Source: Streptomyces wedmorensis
GTDB lineage: Bacteria; Actinomycetota; Actinomycetes; Streptomycetales; Streptomycetaceae
DNA length: 64,000 nucleotides
Direction: 5' to 3'
Assembly: GCF_000716445.1 (NCBI RefSeq)
Contig: NZ_JNWK01000015.1
Span: forward strand, 123,853-187,852
Positions within the stretch are counted from its first letter, which is position 1; each line of letters begins with the position of its first letter. This document shows, in pieces, positions 28,600-39,875 of the stretch. The translations under genes and the position numbers were made by a program. The notes under the pieces are model-generated. The model was not told where the DNA came from and did not search any database. It saw only the letters and a program-made list of their open reading frames with translations.

Positions 28600-29947
28600 G
28601 ACCAGCCTCCGTAGGTGTCGGCGGCGGATTCCGCGCGCGCTCCGGCAGCCTGCTGCCACAGATCGGGGAGGCGGGCCCCGGCCGGTACGGCCAGTGCCGT
28701 CCAGCCGGCGTCCCGCAGCTGCTGTACCCGGGCTTCGACGGTGCCGGCGACCGCGCCGCCGGTGAGCCAGGTGCCGGAGTCCAGGACGAAGGCGACGGCT
28801 CCGCCGCTCCGCCCGCGCATCCGGGCGGTGAGGGCCGCCTGTTCCTCGTCGAGGTCGCCGAGGAAGGCGACGAGCAGTCCTTCGTTGCCGCCGCGCAGCA
28901 CGTCGGAGGCGCGGGAGAGTCCGCCTCCCTCGGAGTGGTCGACGACCGCGAGGGTGTCCATCAGGAGTCCGGCGGAGTCGGCGGAGTCCGGCGCCGACCC
29001 GGCGAAGCCGTCGGAGCCGTCGGAGGGCACGGTGCTGCCGGTGTCGGTGACCAGCCGGACCGCGTAGCCGCGCCCCAGCATGTGCACCAGGGCGGAGGCG
29101 GCGCCGGAGACGGCCCATTCGAAGGCGGAGTCGGGGCCCGAGCCCTGGTAGGCGATCCGGCGGGTGTCGAGGAGGACGGTGCAGCGGGCCCGTTGCGGCT
29201 GTTCCTCGCGGCGGACCATCAGCTCGCCGTAGCGGGCGGTGGAGCGCCAGTGCACCCGGCGCAGGTCGTCGCCGTGCCGGTAGGTGCGGGGGATGACGTC
29301 GTCGTCGCCGGCGAGCGCGAGGGACCGGTGGTGCCCGTCGCCGTATCCCGAGGCTTCGCCGGTGAGCTTCACCGGTGGCAGGGGCACGGTCCGCGGGACG
29401 ACGGTGAGGGTGTCGTACGCGCTGAAGGAGCGGGTCAGCTCGCACATCCCGAAGGGGTCGTTGAGCCGCAGTTGGAGCGGGCCGAGCGGGAAGCGGCCGC
29501 GCAGGTCGGAGCGGACCCGGTACGACACCTCGCGCCGCCCGCCGGCCTCGACCCGGTCGAGGACGAAGCGCGGGCGGGGACCCAGCATGTAGGGCACGTG
29601 GTCCTGGAGCATCAGCAACCCGGTGGGGAGCTTGGAGACGTTCTCCATGCGCAGCTGGACGCGGGCCTCGGCGCCCGCCTCCACCCGCTGGGGGGTGAGG
29701 CGGCGGGAGGCGGCGACCCGGTAGCGGGTGCGGTGCAGGACGAGGACGCAGAGCAGCGGCAGCGCTGCGAGCAGCAGCCCGACGCGCAGCAGGTCGGCCT
29801 GGCCGAGGACGTACGCGCAGGCGGCGGCGGCCACGCCGGCGGCGAGGAAGGACCGGCCGCGGGTGGTGAGACCGCCGAGGGCGGCCCGGAAGCCGCCTCG
29901 GTCGTCGTCCTCGCCCCGCTGCCCGTCCGGTGCGGCAGCGGTCGTCA

Positions 29948-29948
<1 letters not shown>
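28596..29948 (-). CDS. DUF58 protein (MoxR operon)
   Basis: A 450-residue protein with two N-terminal membrane helices, a beta-rich region (RVQLRMENVSKLP) and the DUF58 motif PRTYRHGDDLRRVHWRSTARYGELMVRR, followed by a vWA-like C-terminal part. It is the middle gene of a MoxR-DUF58-transglutaminase operon, with one-base TGATG coupling to the MoxR gene and ATGA coupling to the transglutaminase. GTG 29951 is an equally possible start. Such operons are proposed to assemble or activate envelope complexes; the target here is unknown. Confidence 0.87.
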
Positions 29949-30967
<1,019 letters not shown>

Positions 30968-31111
30968 CCGGCCCTCCTCGGCCTTCCGGAACACGGACAC
31001 CTGCCCCCGTGGGATGTTCGGGGGGTGTCCACCCGCGCATTCTTGTTGGCATGGCCGGGTTGTGTCACTCGCCGACGGACAAGTGCGGGGGAGATGCCGG
31101 GGTTTGGGCGT

Positions 31112-31651
31112 TTATGCCGGGTCGATCTCGCGCAGCAGACCCGTCGTCACGTCGAAGACGAAGCCCCGGACGTCGTCCGAGTGCAGCAGGAAGGGGGAGG
31201 TCCGGACCCGCTGCATCGACTGGCGGACGTCCTGGTCCACGTCGCGGAAGGCCTCGACCGCCCACGCCGGACGCTGGCCGACCTCGTCCTCCAGCTCGTG
31301 CCGGAAGTCCTCGGTGAGCGATTCCAGGCCGCAGCCCGTGTGGTGCACCAGCATCACGCTGCGGGTGCCGAGGGCGCGCTGGCTGATGGTGAGGGACCGG
31401 ATCACGTCGTCGGTGACCACGCCGCCCGCGTTGCGGATGGTGTGGCAGTCGCCGAGCTGGAGGCCGAGGGCCGCGTGCAGGTCGAGACGGGCGTCCATGC
31501 AGGCGACGACGGCGACGCGGAGCACGGGGCGCGCGTCCATGCCCGGGTCGGTGAAGTCGGCGGCGTAGCGTTCGTTGGCCTCGACGAGACGGTTGGTGAT
31601 CGTTTCGCCGGTGTGTATGGCGTCGGCAGAGGGGTGCGCGGAGGTCGACAT
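31112..31651 (-). CDS. Beta-carbonic anhydrase
   Basis: A 179-residue zinc enzyme interconverting CO2 and bicarbonate. Zinc-site motifs are VVACMDARLD (Cys and Asp), the HHTGCG segment (His and Cys) and RNAGG. Length is at the short end but typical of actinobacterial beta-class members. ATG 31651 was chosen; an upstream in-frame start would add a non-homologous extension. Confidence 0.92.
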   Translation of the reverse strand: MSTSAHPSADAIHTGETITNRLVEANERYAADFTDPGMDARPVLRVAVVACMDARLDLHAALGLQLGDCHTIRNAGGVVTDDVIRSLTISQRALGTRSVMLVHHTGCGLESLTEDFRHELEDEVGQRPAWAVEAFRDVDQDVRQSMQRVRTSPFLLHSDDVRGFVFDVTTGLLREIDPA

Positions 31652-31975
31652 GGTTTTGACGTTAACGGGCACACGGCTCCCGGACCTGCTGTGAGAGGGG
31701 ACAAAGAACGCCATCGAGTCTTGTTGTGAGCTAATCCACAGGCCTCGGGATCATGGACCCGAACGAGTGAGGCGTTCGGAATGTCCGTCGGGTCCTCCGG
31801 CGCCGTGCGACGCGCCAGCCGGTTGATTGACCGGCGCGCCCCGTGGACTAAAGTGACGCGAAGTTAACGGAGACATCGAGCGATTTCCGCGGTTTCTCCC
31901 CCGTGTGTGCGGCGGTACCTACGGCTCGGCCTCCTCCCGCGGTACGTGCCTCCGCGCCGTTTCTGAGAGGGCGCA
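31652..31975. other. Intergenic region before rsmH
   Basis: No gene is supported. A likely promoter for the dcw cluster is at 31827-31854. No mraZ gene and no riboswitch-like structure was recognised. Confidence 0.6.
31827..31854 (+). promoter_or_regulatory. Candidate dcw cluster promoter
   Basis: TTGACC (31827-31832) and TAAAGT (31849-31854) are separated by 16 bp, about 120 bp upstream of rsmH. This fits a principal-sigma promoter, with a long 5' leader. Confidence 0.55.
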
Positions 31976-32932
31976 TTGAGCAACGACCGACACGTCCCGG
32001 TGATGCTCCAGCGGTGCCTGGACATGTTGGCCCCCGCACTGGAGCGCCCCGGCGCGGTCGTCGTCGACTGCACCCTGGGTCTCGGCGGCCACAGCGAGGC
32101 CCTGCTCAAGCGGTTCCCCGAGGTGCGGCTCGTCGCCCTCGACCGCGACAAGGAGGCCCTGCGGCTCTCCGGCGAGCGACTCGCCCCGTACGGCGAGCGG
32201 GCCACCCTGGTCCACGCCGTGTACGACGAACTGCCCGAGGTCCTCGACCGGCTCGGCATCCCCAAGGTGGACGGCGTCCTCTTCGACCTCGGCGTCTCCT
32301 CCATGCAGCTGGACGAGGCCGACCGCGGCTTCGCCTACGCCCAGGACGCCCCGCTCGACATGCGCATGGACCAGACGACCGGCATCAGCGCGGCCGAGGT
32401 CCTCAACACCTACCCGGCCGGCGAACTGGTCCGCATCCTCCGCGCGTACGGCGAGGAGAAGCAGGCCAAGCGGATCGTCTCCGCGATCGTGCGCGAGCGC
32501 GACAAGGAGCCGTTCAGCAACAGCGCCCGGCTCGTCGAGCTCATCCGCGACGCCCTGCCCCAGGCCGCCAAGCGCACCGGCGGCAACCCGGCCAAGCGCA
32601 CCTTCCAGGCCCTGCGCATCGAGGTCAACCGCGAGCTCGACAGCGTCGAGAAGGCCATCCCGGCGGCCGTGAAGGCCCTCGCCGTCGGCGGACGGGTCGC
32701 CGTCCTCTCGTACCAGTCCCTGGAGGACCGGATCGTCAAGGGCGTCTTCGCCGCCGGCGCGGCGACCACCGCCCCGCCCGGACTGCCGGTCGTCCCGGAG
32801 AAGTACCAGCCCCGCCTGAAGCTGCTCACCCGGGGCGCCGAGCTGCCCACCGAGGAGGAGGTCGCCGAGAACCGGCGCGCCGCCCCGGCCCGGCTCCGGG
32901 GTGTCGAGCGCATCCGGGAGGACGTGCTGTGA
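31976..32932 (+). CDS. rsmH: 16S rRNA (cytosine-1402-N4) methyltransferase RsmH
   Basis: A 318-residue methyltransferase (MraW) modifying C1402 of 16S rRNA. Motifs are [59 protein letters not shown] and the C-terminal [11 protein letters not shown]. The start is TTG 31976 after AGAGGG. It heads the dcw cluster and overlaps the next gene by 4 bp. Confidence 0.95.
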   Translation: MSNDRHVPVMLQRCLDMLAPALERPGAVVVDCTLGLGGHSEALLKRFPEVRLVALDRDKEALRLSGERLAPYGERATLVHAVYDELPEVLDRLGIPKVDGVLFDLGVSSMQLDEADRGFAYAQDAPLDMRMDQTTGISAAEVLNTYPAGELVRILRAYGEEKQAKRIVSAIVRERDKEPFSNSARLVELIRDALPQAAKRTGGNPAKRTFQALRIEVNRELDSVEKAIPAAVKALAVGGRVAVLSYQSLEDRIVKGVFAAGAATTAPPGLPVVPEKYQPRLKLLTRGAELPTEEEVAENRRAAPARLRGVERIREDVL

Positions 32933-33669
32933 GCACGGCGAAGGGGCCCCTCAAAGGGCGGGCCGCGCGACTCGGACGGCTCATGCCGTCGGGGCCCAGC
33001 TCGGCCGCCCGTACCCCCTTCGTCCTGCTCGTCGTGGTGCTGCTCGCCGGCGGGCTCATCTCCCTGCTGCTGCTCAACTCGGCCCTCAACCAGGGCTCCT
33101 TCCAGCTGAACGAGCTCAAGAACAAGACGACCGAGCTGACCGACGAGCAGCAGGCGCTCCAGCGGGACGTCGACGACTACGCGGCCCCGGACGCCCTGGA
33201 GCGCCGGGCCCGCGAACTCGGCATGGTCCCCGGCGGCAGCCCCGCCTTCCTCGGCCCCGACGGCAAGGTCCTCGGCGAGCCGTCGGTCGCGGTCGCACCC
33301 AAGCCGACCCCCACGCCCAAGGCCACCCCGAAGACCCCGCCGAGCACCGGCGCCCCCGCGACCACGTCCGCCACGCCCACCGGCGCCGCCACGAACACGT
33401 CCGCCACGCCCACCGGCGCCACCACGGGCCCCCGCACCGGCGGCGCCACCGCGACAACCGGCACGGACCGGACGAACGCGGGAACGGCGCAGACGAACGC
33501 GGGAACGGCGCAGACGGACACGGGAACGACACAGACGAACACCGGCGGCACTCCGACCGGCGCCGGACCCACCGGCGGAAGCCCCGCCGATCCGGCCCCC
33601 TCAGGGACCGGCCGGGCACGGACGGCCCTGGAGCCCGCGCCCCCGTCCCTCACGACCACCGGTAGGTGA
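32929..33669 (+). CDS. ftsL: FtsL-like septum formation initiator with Thr-rich tail
   Basis: A 246-residue membrane protein in the FtsL position. It has a short basic N-terminus, one membrane helix ([21 protein letters not shown]), then a coiled coil ([40 protein letters not shown]) as in FtsL/DivIC. The last ~110 residues are Thr/Pro/Gly/Ala-rich, including TNAGTAQ repeats, and are extracellular and disordered. Family by position and coiled coil; the sequence is weakly conserved. GTG 32929 overlaps the rsmH stop (GTGA). Confidence 0.82.
   Translation: MSTAKGPLKGRAARLGRLMPSGPSSAARTPFVLLVVVLLAGGLISLLLLNSALNQGSFQLNELKNKTTELTDEQQALQRDVDDYAAPDALERRARELGMVPGGSPAFLGPDGKVLGEPSVAVAPKPTPTPKATPKTPPSTGAPATTSATPTGAATNTSATPTGATTGPRTGGATATTGTDRTNAGTAQTNAGTAQTDTGTTQTNTGGTPTGAGPTGGSPADPAPSGTGRARTALEPAPPSLTTTGR
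33473..33535 (+). repeat. 21-bp tandem repeats in the ftsL tail
   Basis: Three units beginning ACGAACGCGGGAACGGCGCAG, two identical and one diverged, encode [11 protein letters not shown] heptads. Such tandem units can change copy number by slippage. Confidence 0.8.
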
Positions 33670-33676
33670 CCGAGCA

Positions 33677-35659
33677 GTGCCCTCCAAGGAGCCCCCGCGC
33701 CGCCGAGTCCCCGGACCCGCGCGGCCCGCGCGTCCCCGGCCCGCCTCCGCCGCGGGCCGCCCGTCCCGCCCGGCCCCGCGCCCGGCCGCCAAGCGTCCCG
33801 CGCCCCGGCCGCCGGCCCGGCAGCCCCGCACCATCCGGCTGGGCAGCCCCAGGCCGCGGCTGCGCCTGGTCTCGCTCGGCCTGACCCTGGTCATGATCGC
33901 GTTCGTGGTGCGGCTGCTCCAGGTCCAGGCGGTCGACGCCAGCGCGTACGCGGCCAAGGCCGACAAGTACCGCTTCCAGGAGTACACGCTCTCCGCCGAA
34001 CGCGGCGAGATCACCGACCGCAGCGGCATCGCGCTGGCCGCCAGCGTCGACGCGTACGACATCACCGCCGACCCCAAGCTCTTCACGCCCGAGGAGTCCA
34101 AGGTCCCCGACGCCCCCGAGCAGGCCGCCGCCCTCCTCGCCCCCCTCCTGGGCAAGGAGCCCGCCGAGCTCGCGAAGAAGCTCCGCACCCCCAAGTCCCG
34201 CTACACCCTGCTCGCCCGCAAGCAGACCCCGCAGGTCTGGAACCAGATCAAGGACCTCAAGCGGGTCTACGGACAGAAGGCGCAGCGCTCCGCCGGCGGC
34301 AACGGCGTCAACCTCCTCGGCGGCGTCCTCAGCGAGCCCAGCACCAAGCGCGTGTACCCGAACGGCGAGCTCGCCGCCGGAATACTGGGCTACGTCAACG
34401 CCGAGGGCAAGGGAGCCGGCGGCGTCGAGTCCATGCTCGACCCGGAGCTCGCCGGCAGGGACGGCACGATCCGCTTCACCCAGTCCGGCGGCCGCCAGGT
34501 GCCCACCGCCGGCTCCCAGGGCACCCCCGCCGTCCCCGGCTCCGACATCGAGCTGACCATCGACCGGGACATCCAGTGGGCCGCCCAGCAGGCCATCACC
34601 GACCAGGTGAGGAAGTCCAAGGCCGACCGCGGCTACGTCATCGTGCAGGACACCCGCAGCGGCGAGGTCCTCGCGATGGCCAACGCCCCCGGCTTCGACC
34701 CCAACGACCTCTCCGCCGCCAACGCGGCCTCCATGGGCAACGCCGCCCTCCAGGACGCCTACGAGCCCGGCTCCACCAGCAAGGTCATGTCCATGGCCGC
34801 CGTCCTGGAGGAGGGCAAGGCGGCCCCCGGCACCCACGTCACCGTCCCCAACCGGCTCCACCGCGGCGACCGGCTCTTCAAGGACGACGTCGACCACAAG
34901 ACCTGGTACCTGACCCTCAACGGCGTCCTCGCCAAGTCCAGCAACATCGGCACCATCCTCGCCACCGGCCGGCTCGGCGCCACCCAGCCCGAGGCCAACC
35001 GGGTCCTCTACTCCTACCTGCGCAAGTTCGGCATCGGCAGCCCCACCGGGCTCGACTACCCGGGCGAGACCGCCGGCATCCTCGCAAAGCCCGAGGACTG
35101 GTCCACCTCGCAGCAGTACACGATCCCCTTCGGCCAGGGACTCTCCATCAACGCCATGCAGGCCGCCTCCGTGTACTCGACCATCGCCAACAAGGGCGTA
35201 CGCGTCGAACCGAGCATCGTCCGCGGCACCAAGGGGCCCGACGGCCGCTTCGTCCCCGCCCCGGCGCCCAAGGAGTCCCGCGTCGTCAGCGAGAAGACCG
35301 CCGACACCCTCGCCAAGATGCTGGAGTCCGTCGTCGACGACCGGGAGGGCACCGGCACCAAGGCCGCGATCCCCGGCTACCGGGTCGCGGGCAAGACCGG
35401 CACCGCCAACCGGGTCGACCCGGAACTCGGACGCTACAAGGGGTACACCGCCTCCTTCGCGGGCTTCGCCCCCGCCGACAACCCGCAGATCACCGTCTAC
35501 TGCGCCATCCAGAACCCCACCAAGGGCAGCTACTTCGGCGGCCAGATCTGCGGACCCATCTACAAGAAGGTCATGGAGTTCGCCCTCAAGACCCTCCACA
35601 TCGCCCCCACGGGCAGCGATCCCGCCCGACTGCCGGTCGACTTCGTCCCCACCCCGTGA
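33677..35659 (+). CDS. ftsI: Penicillin-binding protein 2/FtsI, septal transpeptidase
   Basis: A 660-residue class B PBP. A ~60-residue basic/Pro-rich cytoplasmic tail, one membrane helix (about 62-82), the PBP dimerisation domain and the transpeptidase domain follow in order. Active-site motifs are STSK (Ser366), SSN (421-423) and KTG (573-575). It crosslinks septal peptidoglycan with FtsW. GTG 33677 starts 7 bp after the ftsL stop. Confidence 0.95.
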   Translation: MPSKEPPRRRVPGPARPARPRPASAAGRPSRPAPRPAAKRPAPRPPARQPRTIRLGSPRPRLRLVSLGLTLVMIAFVVRLLQVQAVDASAYAAKADKYRFQEYTLSAERGEITDRSGIALAASVDAYDITADPKLFTPEESKVPDAPEQAAALLAPLLGKEPAELAKKLRTPKSRYTLLARKQTPQVWNQIKDLKRVYGQKAQRSAGGNGVNLLGGVLSEPSTKRVYPNGELAAGILGYVNAEGKGAGGVESMLDPELAGRDGTIRFTQSGGRQVPTAGSQGTPAVPGSDIELTIDRDIQWAAQQAITDQVRKSKADRGYVIVQDTRSGEVLAMANAPGFDPNDLSAANAASMGNAALQDAYEPGSTSKVMSMAAVLEEGKAAPGTHVTVPNRLHRGDRLFKDDVDHKTWYLTLNGVLAKSSNIGTILATGRLGATQPEANRVLYSYLRKFGIGSPTGLDYPGETAGILAKPEDWSTSQQYTIPFGQGLSINAMQAASVYSTIANKGVRVEPSIVRGTKGPDGRFVPAPAPKESRVVSEKTADTLAKMLESVVDDREGTGTKAAIPGYRVAGKTGTANRVDPELGRYKGYTASFAGFAPADNPQITVYCAIQNPTKGSYFGGQICGPIYKKVMEFALKTLHIAPTGSDPARLPVDFVPTP

Positions 35660-35675
35660 CACTCCGGGAGCACCA

Positions 35676-37379
35676 GTGACAACGATCACCCCCCATTCCG
35701 GGAACCGGAAATCGAACTCCGGCGAGGCCCCGGGCTCTTTTGGCCCCGTACAGGGTGCGCCCGGTACGCTCACCGCCGTGCCACACGCTGATCAGTACCG
35801 AACCACCCCGCCCCGGCCGGAGCAGGCCCGCCCGACACCCCTGGGCGACCTGGCCGCACAGCTAGGGGTCGACGCCCCCGGCGCCGCCGAGATCTCGGGC
35901 ATCACCCACGACTCGCGGGCGGTGCGCCCCGGTGACGTGTACGCGGCCCTGCCCGGCGCCCGGGCGCACGGCGCCGACTTCGTCGCCCAGGCCGCCGGAC
36001 TCGGCGCCGCCGCGATCCTCACCGACCCGGCCGGCGCCGAGCGCGCCGCCGCGACCGGCCTCCCGGTCCTGGTCGTCGAGGACCCGCGCGGCCGGATGGG
36101 CGAACTCGCCGCCGAGATCTACGGCCGGCCCGGCGCCGACCTCCTCCAGATCGGCATCACCGGCACCTCGGGCAAGACCACCACCGCCTACCTCGTCGAG
36201 GGCGGCCTGCGGGGCTCCGGACGGAGCACCGGTCTCGTCGGCACCGTCGAGATGCGGATCGGCGACGAGCGCATCAAGTCGGAGCGGACCACCCCCGAGG
36301 CCACCGACCTCCAGGCACTCTTCGCGGTCATGCGCGAGCGGGGCGTCGAGGCCGTCGCCATGGAGGTCTCCAGCCACGCCCTCGTGCTCGGCCGGGTCGA
36401 CGGCTGCGTCTTCGACGTCGCCGTCTTCAACAACCTCAGCCCGGAGCACATGGAGTTCCACTCCGACATGGAGGACTACTTCCAGGCGAAGGCCGGGCTC
36501 TTCACGCCCCGGCGCAGCCGCCTCGGCGTGGTCAACCTCGACGACGAGTACGGCCGCCGGCTGGCCAAGGAGGCCGGCGTCCCCGTCGTCACCTTCTCCG
36601 CCGAGGGCCGCGCCGACGCCGACTGGCGCGCCGAGGACCTCGTCCTCGGCTCCCACGACTCGACGTTCACCGCCGTCGGCCCGGACGGCGAGCGGATCTC
36701 CGCCACCGCCCCGCTGCCCGGCCCGTTCAACGTCGCCAACACCCTCGCCGCGATCGCGACCCTCGCCGCCGCGGGCCTCGACCCGAAGTCCGCCGCCGAC
36801 GGCATCGCCGCCGTCCCCGGCGTACCGGGCCGCCTGGAGCGCGTCGACGCCGGCCAGCCGTACCTCGCCGTCGTCGACTACGCCCACAAGACGGACGCCG
36901 TCGAATCCGTCCTGCGCTCCCTGCGCGAGGTCACCGAGGGCAGGCTGCACGTGGTCATCGGCTGCGGCGGCGACCGGGACACCACCAAGCGCGGCCCGAT
37001 GGGCGCCGCGACCGCCCGGCTCGCCGACACCGCCGTCCTGACCTCCGACAACCCCCGCTCCGAGGACCCGCTCCGGATCCTCGCCGCCATGTTCGCGGGC
37101 GCCGTCGAGGTGCCCGCGGAGGAACGCGGCGAGGTGCTCGTCCTCGCCGACCGCGCCGCCGCCATCGCCGCCGCCGTCGCCCGCGCCCGGCCGGGCGACA
37201 CCGTCCTGGTCGCCGGCAAGGGCCACGAGCAGGGCCAGGAGGCCGCCGGAGTGGTCCGCCCCTTCGACGACCGCGAGGTCCTGCGCGCGGCGATCCTCGA
37301 ACAGCACGCCAAGGCCGCCCCCGCGGCCGACGGCGCCGAAGCCAGCCCCGCGTACAGCCACCAGAACAGTCAGGGATGA
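35676..37379 (+). CDS. murE: UDP-MurNAc-tripeptide synthetase MurE
   Basis: A 567-residue Mur ligase adding diaminopimelate to UDP-MurNAc-L-Ala-D-Glu. The ATP site GTSGKTTTAY (Lys167) and the DNPR motif (458-461) indicate a DAP-type enzyme, consistent with LL-DAP in Streptomyces. The first ~45 residues are a nonconserved extension. GTG 35676 has GGGAG upstream; GTG 35779 would shorten the protein and remove the extension. Confidence 0.95.
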   Translation: MTTITPHSGNRKSNSGEAPGSFGPVQGAPGTLTAVPHADQYRTTPPRPEQARPTPLGDLAAQLGVDAPGAAEISGITHDSRAVRPGDVYAALPGARAHGADFVAQAAGLGAAAILTDPAGAERAAATGLPVLVVEDPRGRMGELAAEIYGRPGADLLQIGITGTSGKTTTAYLVEGGLRGSGRSTGLVGTVEMRIGDERIKSERTTPEATDLQALFAVMRERGVEAVAMEVSSHALVLGRVDGCVFDVAVFNNLSPEHMEFHSDMEDYFQAKAGLFTPRRSRLGVVNLDDEYGRRLAKEAGVPVVTFSAEGRADADWRAEDLVLGSHDSTFTAVGPDGERISATAPLPGPFNVANTLAAIATLAAAGLDPKSAADGIAAVPGVPGRLERVDAGQPYLAVVDYAHKTDAVESVLRSLREVTEGRLHVVIGCGGDRDTTKRGPMGAATARLADTAVLTSDNPRSEDPLRILAAMFAGAVEVPAEERGEVLVLADRAAAIAAAVARARPGDTVLVAGKGHEQGQEAAGVVRPFDDREVLRAAILEQHAKAAPAADGAEASPAYSHQNSQG

Positions 37380-37383
37380 AGCA

Positions 37384-38808
37384 GTGATCGCCCTCTCCCT
37401 CGCCGAGGTCGCCGCAATCGTCGGCGGGCAGGCGCACGACATACCGGATCCGGCCGCCCGGATCACCGGTCCCGTCGTCATCGACTCCCGCGAAGTGCGG
37501 GCCGGCAGCCTCTTCGCGGCCTTCGCCGGTGAGCACGTCGACGGCCACGACTACGCCGAGCGCGCCGTCGAGGCGGGTGCGGTGGCCGTGCTCGCCGCCC
37601 GGCCCGTCGGCGTCCCGGCCATCGTCGTCGACGACGTCCAGACCGCGCTCGGGACCCTCGCCCGCACGGTCGTGGAACGGCTCGGCACCGATGTCGTCGC
37701 CCTCACCGGCTCGGCCGGCAAGACGTCCACCAAGGACCTGATCGCCCAGGTCCTCGAACGCCACGCGCCCACCGTCTGGACGCCCGGCTCGCTCAACAAC
37801 GAGATCGGCCTGCCGCTCACGGCGCTCCGCGCGAGCGACGAGACCCGGCACCTGGTCCTGGAGATGGGCGCCCGCGGCATCGGGCACATCCGCTACCTCA
37901 CCGGCCTCACCCCGCCCCGCATCGGCCTCGTCCTCAACGTCGGCACCGCCCACATCGGCGAGTTCGGCGGCCGCGAGCAGATCGCCGAGGCGAAGGGCGA
38001 GCTCGTCGAGTCCCTGCCGTCCGCCGAAGAAGGCGGAATCGCGGTCCTCAACGCCGACGACCCCCTCGTCCGCGCGATGGCGAGCCGCACCAAGGCCCGC
38101 GTGACCCTCTTCGGCGAAGCGGACGAAGCGGCCGTACGGGCCGAGAACGTCCACCTCACAGAGACCGGACAGCCTTCTTTCAGTCTTCACACACCCACCG
38201 GGTGCAGTGACGTGACCTTGCGCCTGTACGGTGAGCACCACGTGTCGAACGCGCTCGCAGCGGCCGCCGTCGCGCACGAGCTGGGCATGCCTGTCGAAGA
38301 GATCGCCACCGCGCTCTCCGAAGCGGGAACCCTGTCGCGCTGGCGCATGGAGGTCACCGAGCGTCCGGACGGCGTGACGGTCGTCAACGACGCCTACAAC
38401 GCGAACCCCGAGTCCATGCGAGCCGCCCTGCGCGCGCTCGCGGCCATGGGCAGGGCCGCACAGGCCCGAGGGGCTCGCACGTGGGCGGTGCTCGGCAAGA
38501 TGGCCGAGCTCGGTGACGCATCGCTCGTCGAGCACGACGCGGTCGGACGGCTCGCCGTCCGGCTCAACGTCAGCAAGCTCGTCGCGGTCGGGGACAGGGA
38601 AGCGTCCTGGCTGCAACTGGGCGCATATAACGAGGGTTCGTGGGGTGAGGAGTCGGTGCACGTGTCCGACGCGCAGGCGGCGATCGACCTGTTGCGCAGT
38701 GAGCTGCGCCCGGGGGACGTCGTCCTTGTGAAGGCTTCCAGGTCGGTCGGTCTCGAACAGGTCGCCCTGGCACTGCTCGACACCGAGGGCGAGGTCACCG
38801 GCCGATGA
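37384..38808 (+). CDS. murF: UDP-MurNAc-tripeptide-D-Ala-D-Ala ligase MurF
   Basis: A 474-residue Mur ligase completing the pentapeptide. Motifs are GSAGKTSTKD (Lys113), LNNEIGLPLT, VLNVGTAHIGEFG, AEAKGELV, YNANPESMRAAL and VLVKASRSVGLE. It starts 4 bp after the murE stop and overlaps mraY. Confidence 0.95.
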   Translation: MIALSLAEVAAIVGGQAHDIPDPAARITGPVVIDSREVRAGSLFAAFAGEHVDGHDYAERAVEAGAVAVLAARPVGVPAIVVDDVQTALGTLARTVVERLGTDVVALTGSAGKTSTKDLIAQVLERHAPTVWTPGSLNNEIGLPLTALRASDETRHLVLEMGARGIGHIRYLTGLTPPRIGLVLNVGTAHIGEFGGREQIAEAKGELVESLPSAEEGGIAVLNADDPLVRAMASRTKARVTLFGEADEAAVRAENVHLTETGQPSFSLHTPTGCSDVTLRLYGEHHVSNALAAAAVAHELGMPVEEIATALSEAGTLSRWRMEVTERPDGVTVVNDAYNANPESMRAALRALAAMGRAAQARGARTWAVLGKMAELGDASLVEHDAVGRLAVRLNVSKLVAVGDREASWLQLGAYNEGSWGEESVHVSDAQAAIDLLRSELRPGDVVLVKASRSVGLEQVALALLDTEGEVTGR

Positions 38809-39875
38809 GGCAGATCCTCTTCGCGGGGGCCATCGGGCTCTTCCTGACCCTGATCGGCACGCCGCTGCTGATCAAGCTCCTTGCCCGCAAGGGGTACGGG
38901 CAGTTCATCCGGGACGACGGCCCGCGCGGCCACGCCGGGAAGAAGGGCACGCCCACCATGGGCGGCATCTCCTTCATCCTGGCCACGCTCATCGCGTACG
39001 CCCTGGCCAAGGTCATCACCGGCGAGGACCCGACGTACTCGGGCGTCCTGGTGCTGTTCCTGATGGCCGGCATGGGCCTGGTCGGCTTCCTGGACGACTA
39101 CATCAAGATCGTCAAGCAGCGTTCGCTCGGCCTGCGGGCCAAGGCGAAGATGGCCGGACAGCTGATCGTCGGCATCGCCTTCGCCGTGCTCTCGCTCCAG
39201 TTCGCGGACGCGCGCGGGAACACCCCGGCCTCCGAGAAGCTCTCCTTCATCACGGACTTCGGCTGGGCCATCGGCCCGGTGCTCTTCGTGGTCTGGGCGC
39301 TCTTCATGATCCTGGCCATGTCCAACGGCGTGAACCTGACGGACGGTCTGGACGGTCTCGCCACCGGCGCCTCGGTGATGGTCTTCGGCGCGTACACCTT
39401 CATCGGGCTCTGGCAGTTCCAGGAGTCCTGTGCGAACGCCATGACCCTGACCAACCCCAACGCCTGCTTCGAGGTGCGCGACCCGCTCGACCTCGCCGTC
39501 GTCGCCTCCGCGCTCATGGGCTCCTGCTTCGGCTTCCTGTGGTGGAACACCTCACCGGCCAAGATCTTCATGGGCGACACCGGCTCGCTCGCCCTCGGCG
39601 GCGCCCTCGCCGGTCTCGCCATCTGCTCCCGTACGGAGCTGCTGCTGGCCCTGCTCGGCGGCCTGTTCGTACTGATCACGATGTCCGTGGTCATCCAGGT
39701 CGGCTCGTTCAAGATGACCGGCAAGCGCGTCTTCCGGATGGCGCCACTCCAGCACCACTTCGAACTCAAGGGGTGGTCCGAAGTCCTGGTCGTCGTCCGG
39801 TTCTGGATCATCCAGGGCATGTGCGTGATCGTGGGCCTGGGCCTCTTCTACGCGGGATGGGCAGCGGACAAGTGA
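38805..39875 (+). CDS. mraY: Phospho-MurNAc-pentapeptide translocase MraY
   Basis: A 356-residue membrane enzyme making lipid I from UDP-MurNAc-pentapeptide and undecaprenyl phosphate. Ten membrane segments, the DD motif in GFLDDYIKIVKQRSLGL, NLTDGLDGLATG and PLQHHFELKGWSE are all present. It overlaps murF (ATGA) and murD. Confidence 0.96.
   Translation: MRQILFAGAIGLFLTLIGTPLLIKLLARKGYGQFIRDDGPRGHAGKKGTPTMGGISFILATLIAYALAKVITGEDPTYSGVLVLFLMAGMGLVGFLDDYIKIVKQRSLGLRAKAKMAGQLIVGIAFAVLSLQFADARGNTPASEKLSFITDFGWAIGPVLFVVWALFMILAMSNGVNLTDGLDGLATGASVMVFGAYTFIGLWQFQESCANAMTLTNPNACFEVRDPLDLAVVASALMGSCFGFLWWNTSPAKIFMGDTGSLALGGALAGLAICSRTELLLALLGGLFVLITMSVVIQVGSFKMTGKRVFRMAPLQHHFELKGWSEVLVVVRFWIIQGMCVIVGLGLFYAGWAADK

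Noticed and set aside
31652..31975. mraZ gene upstream of rsmH
   Set aside because: No open frame with MraZ motifs is present; the interval contains only a promoter-like sequence.
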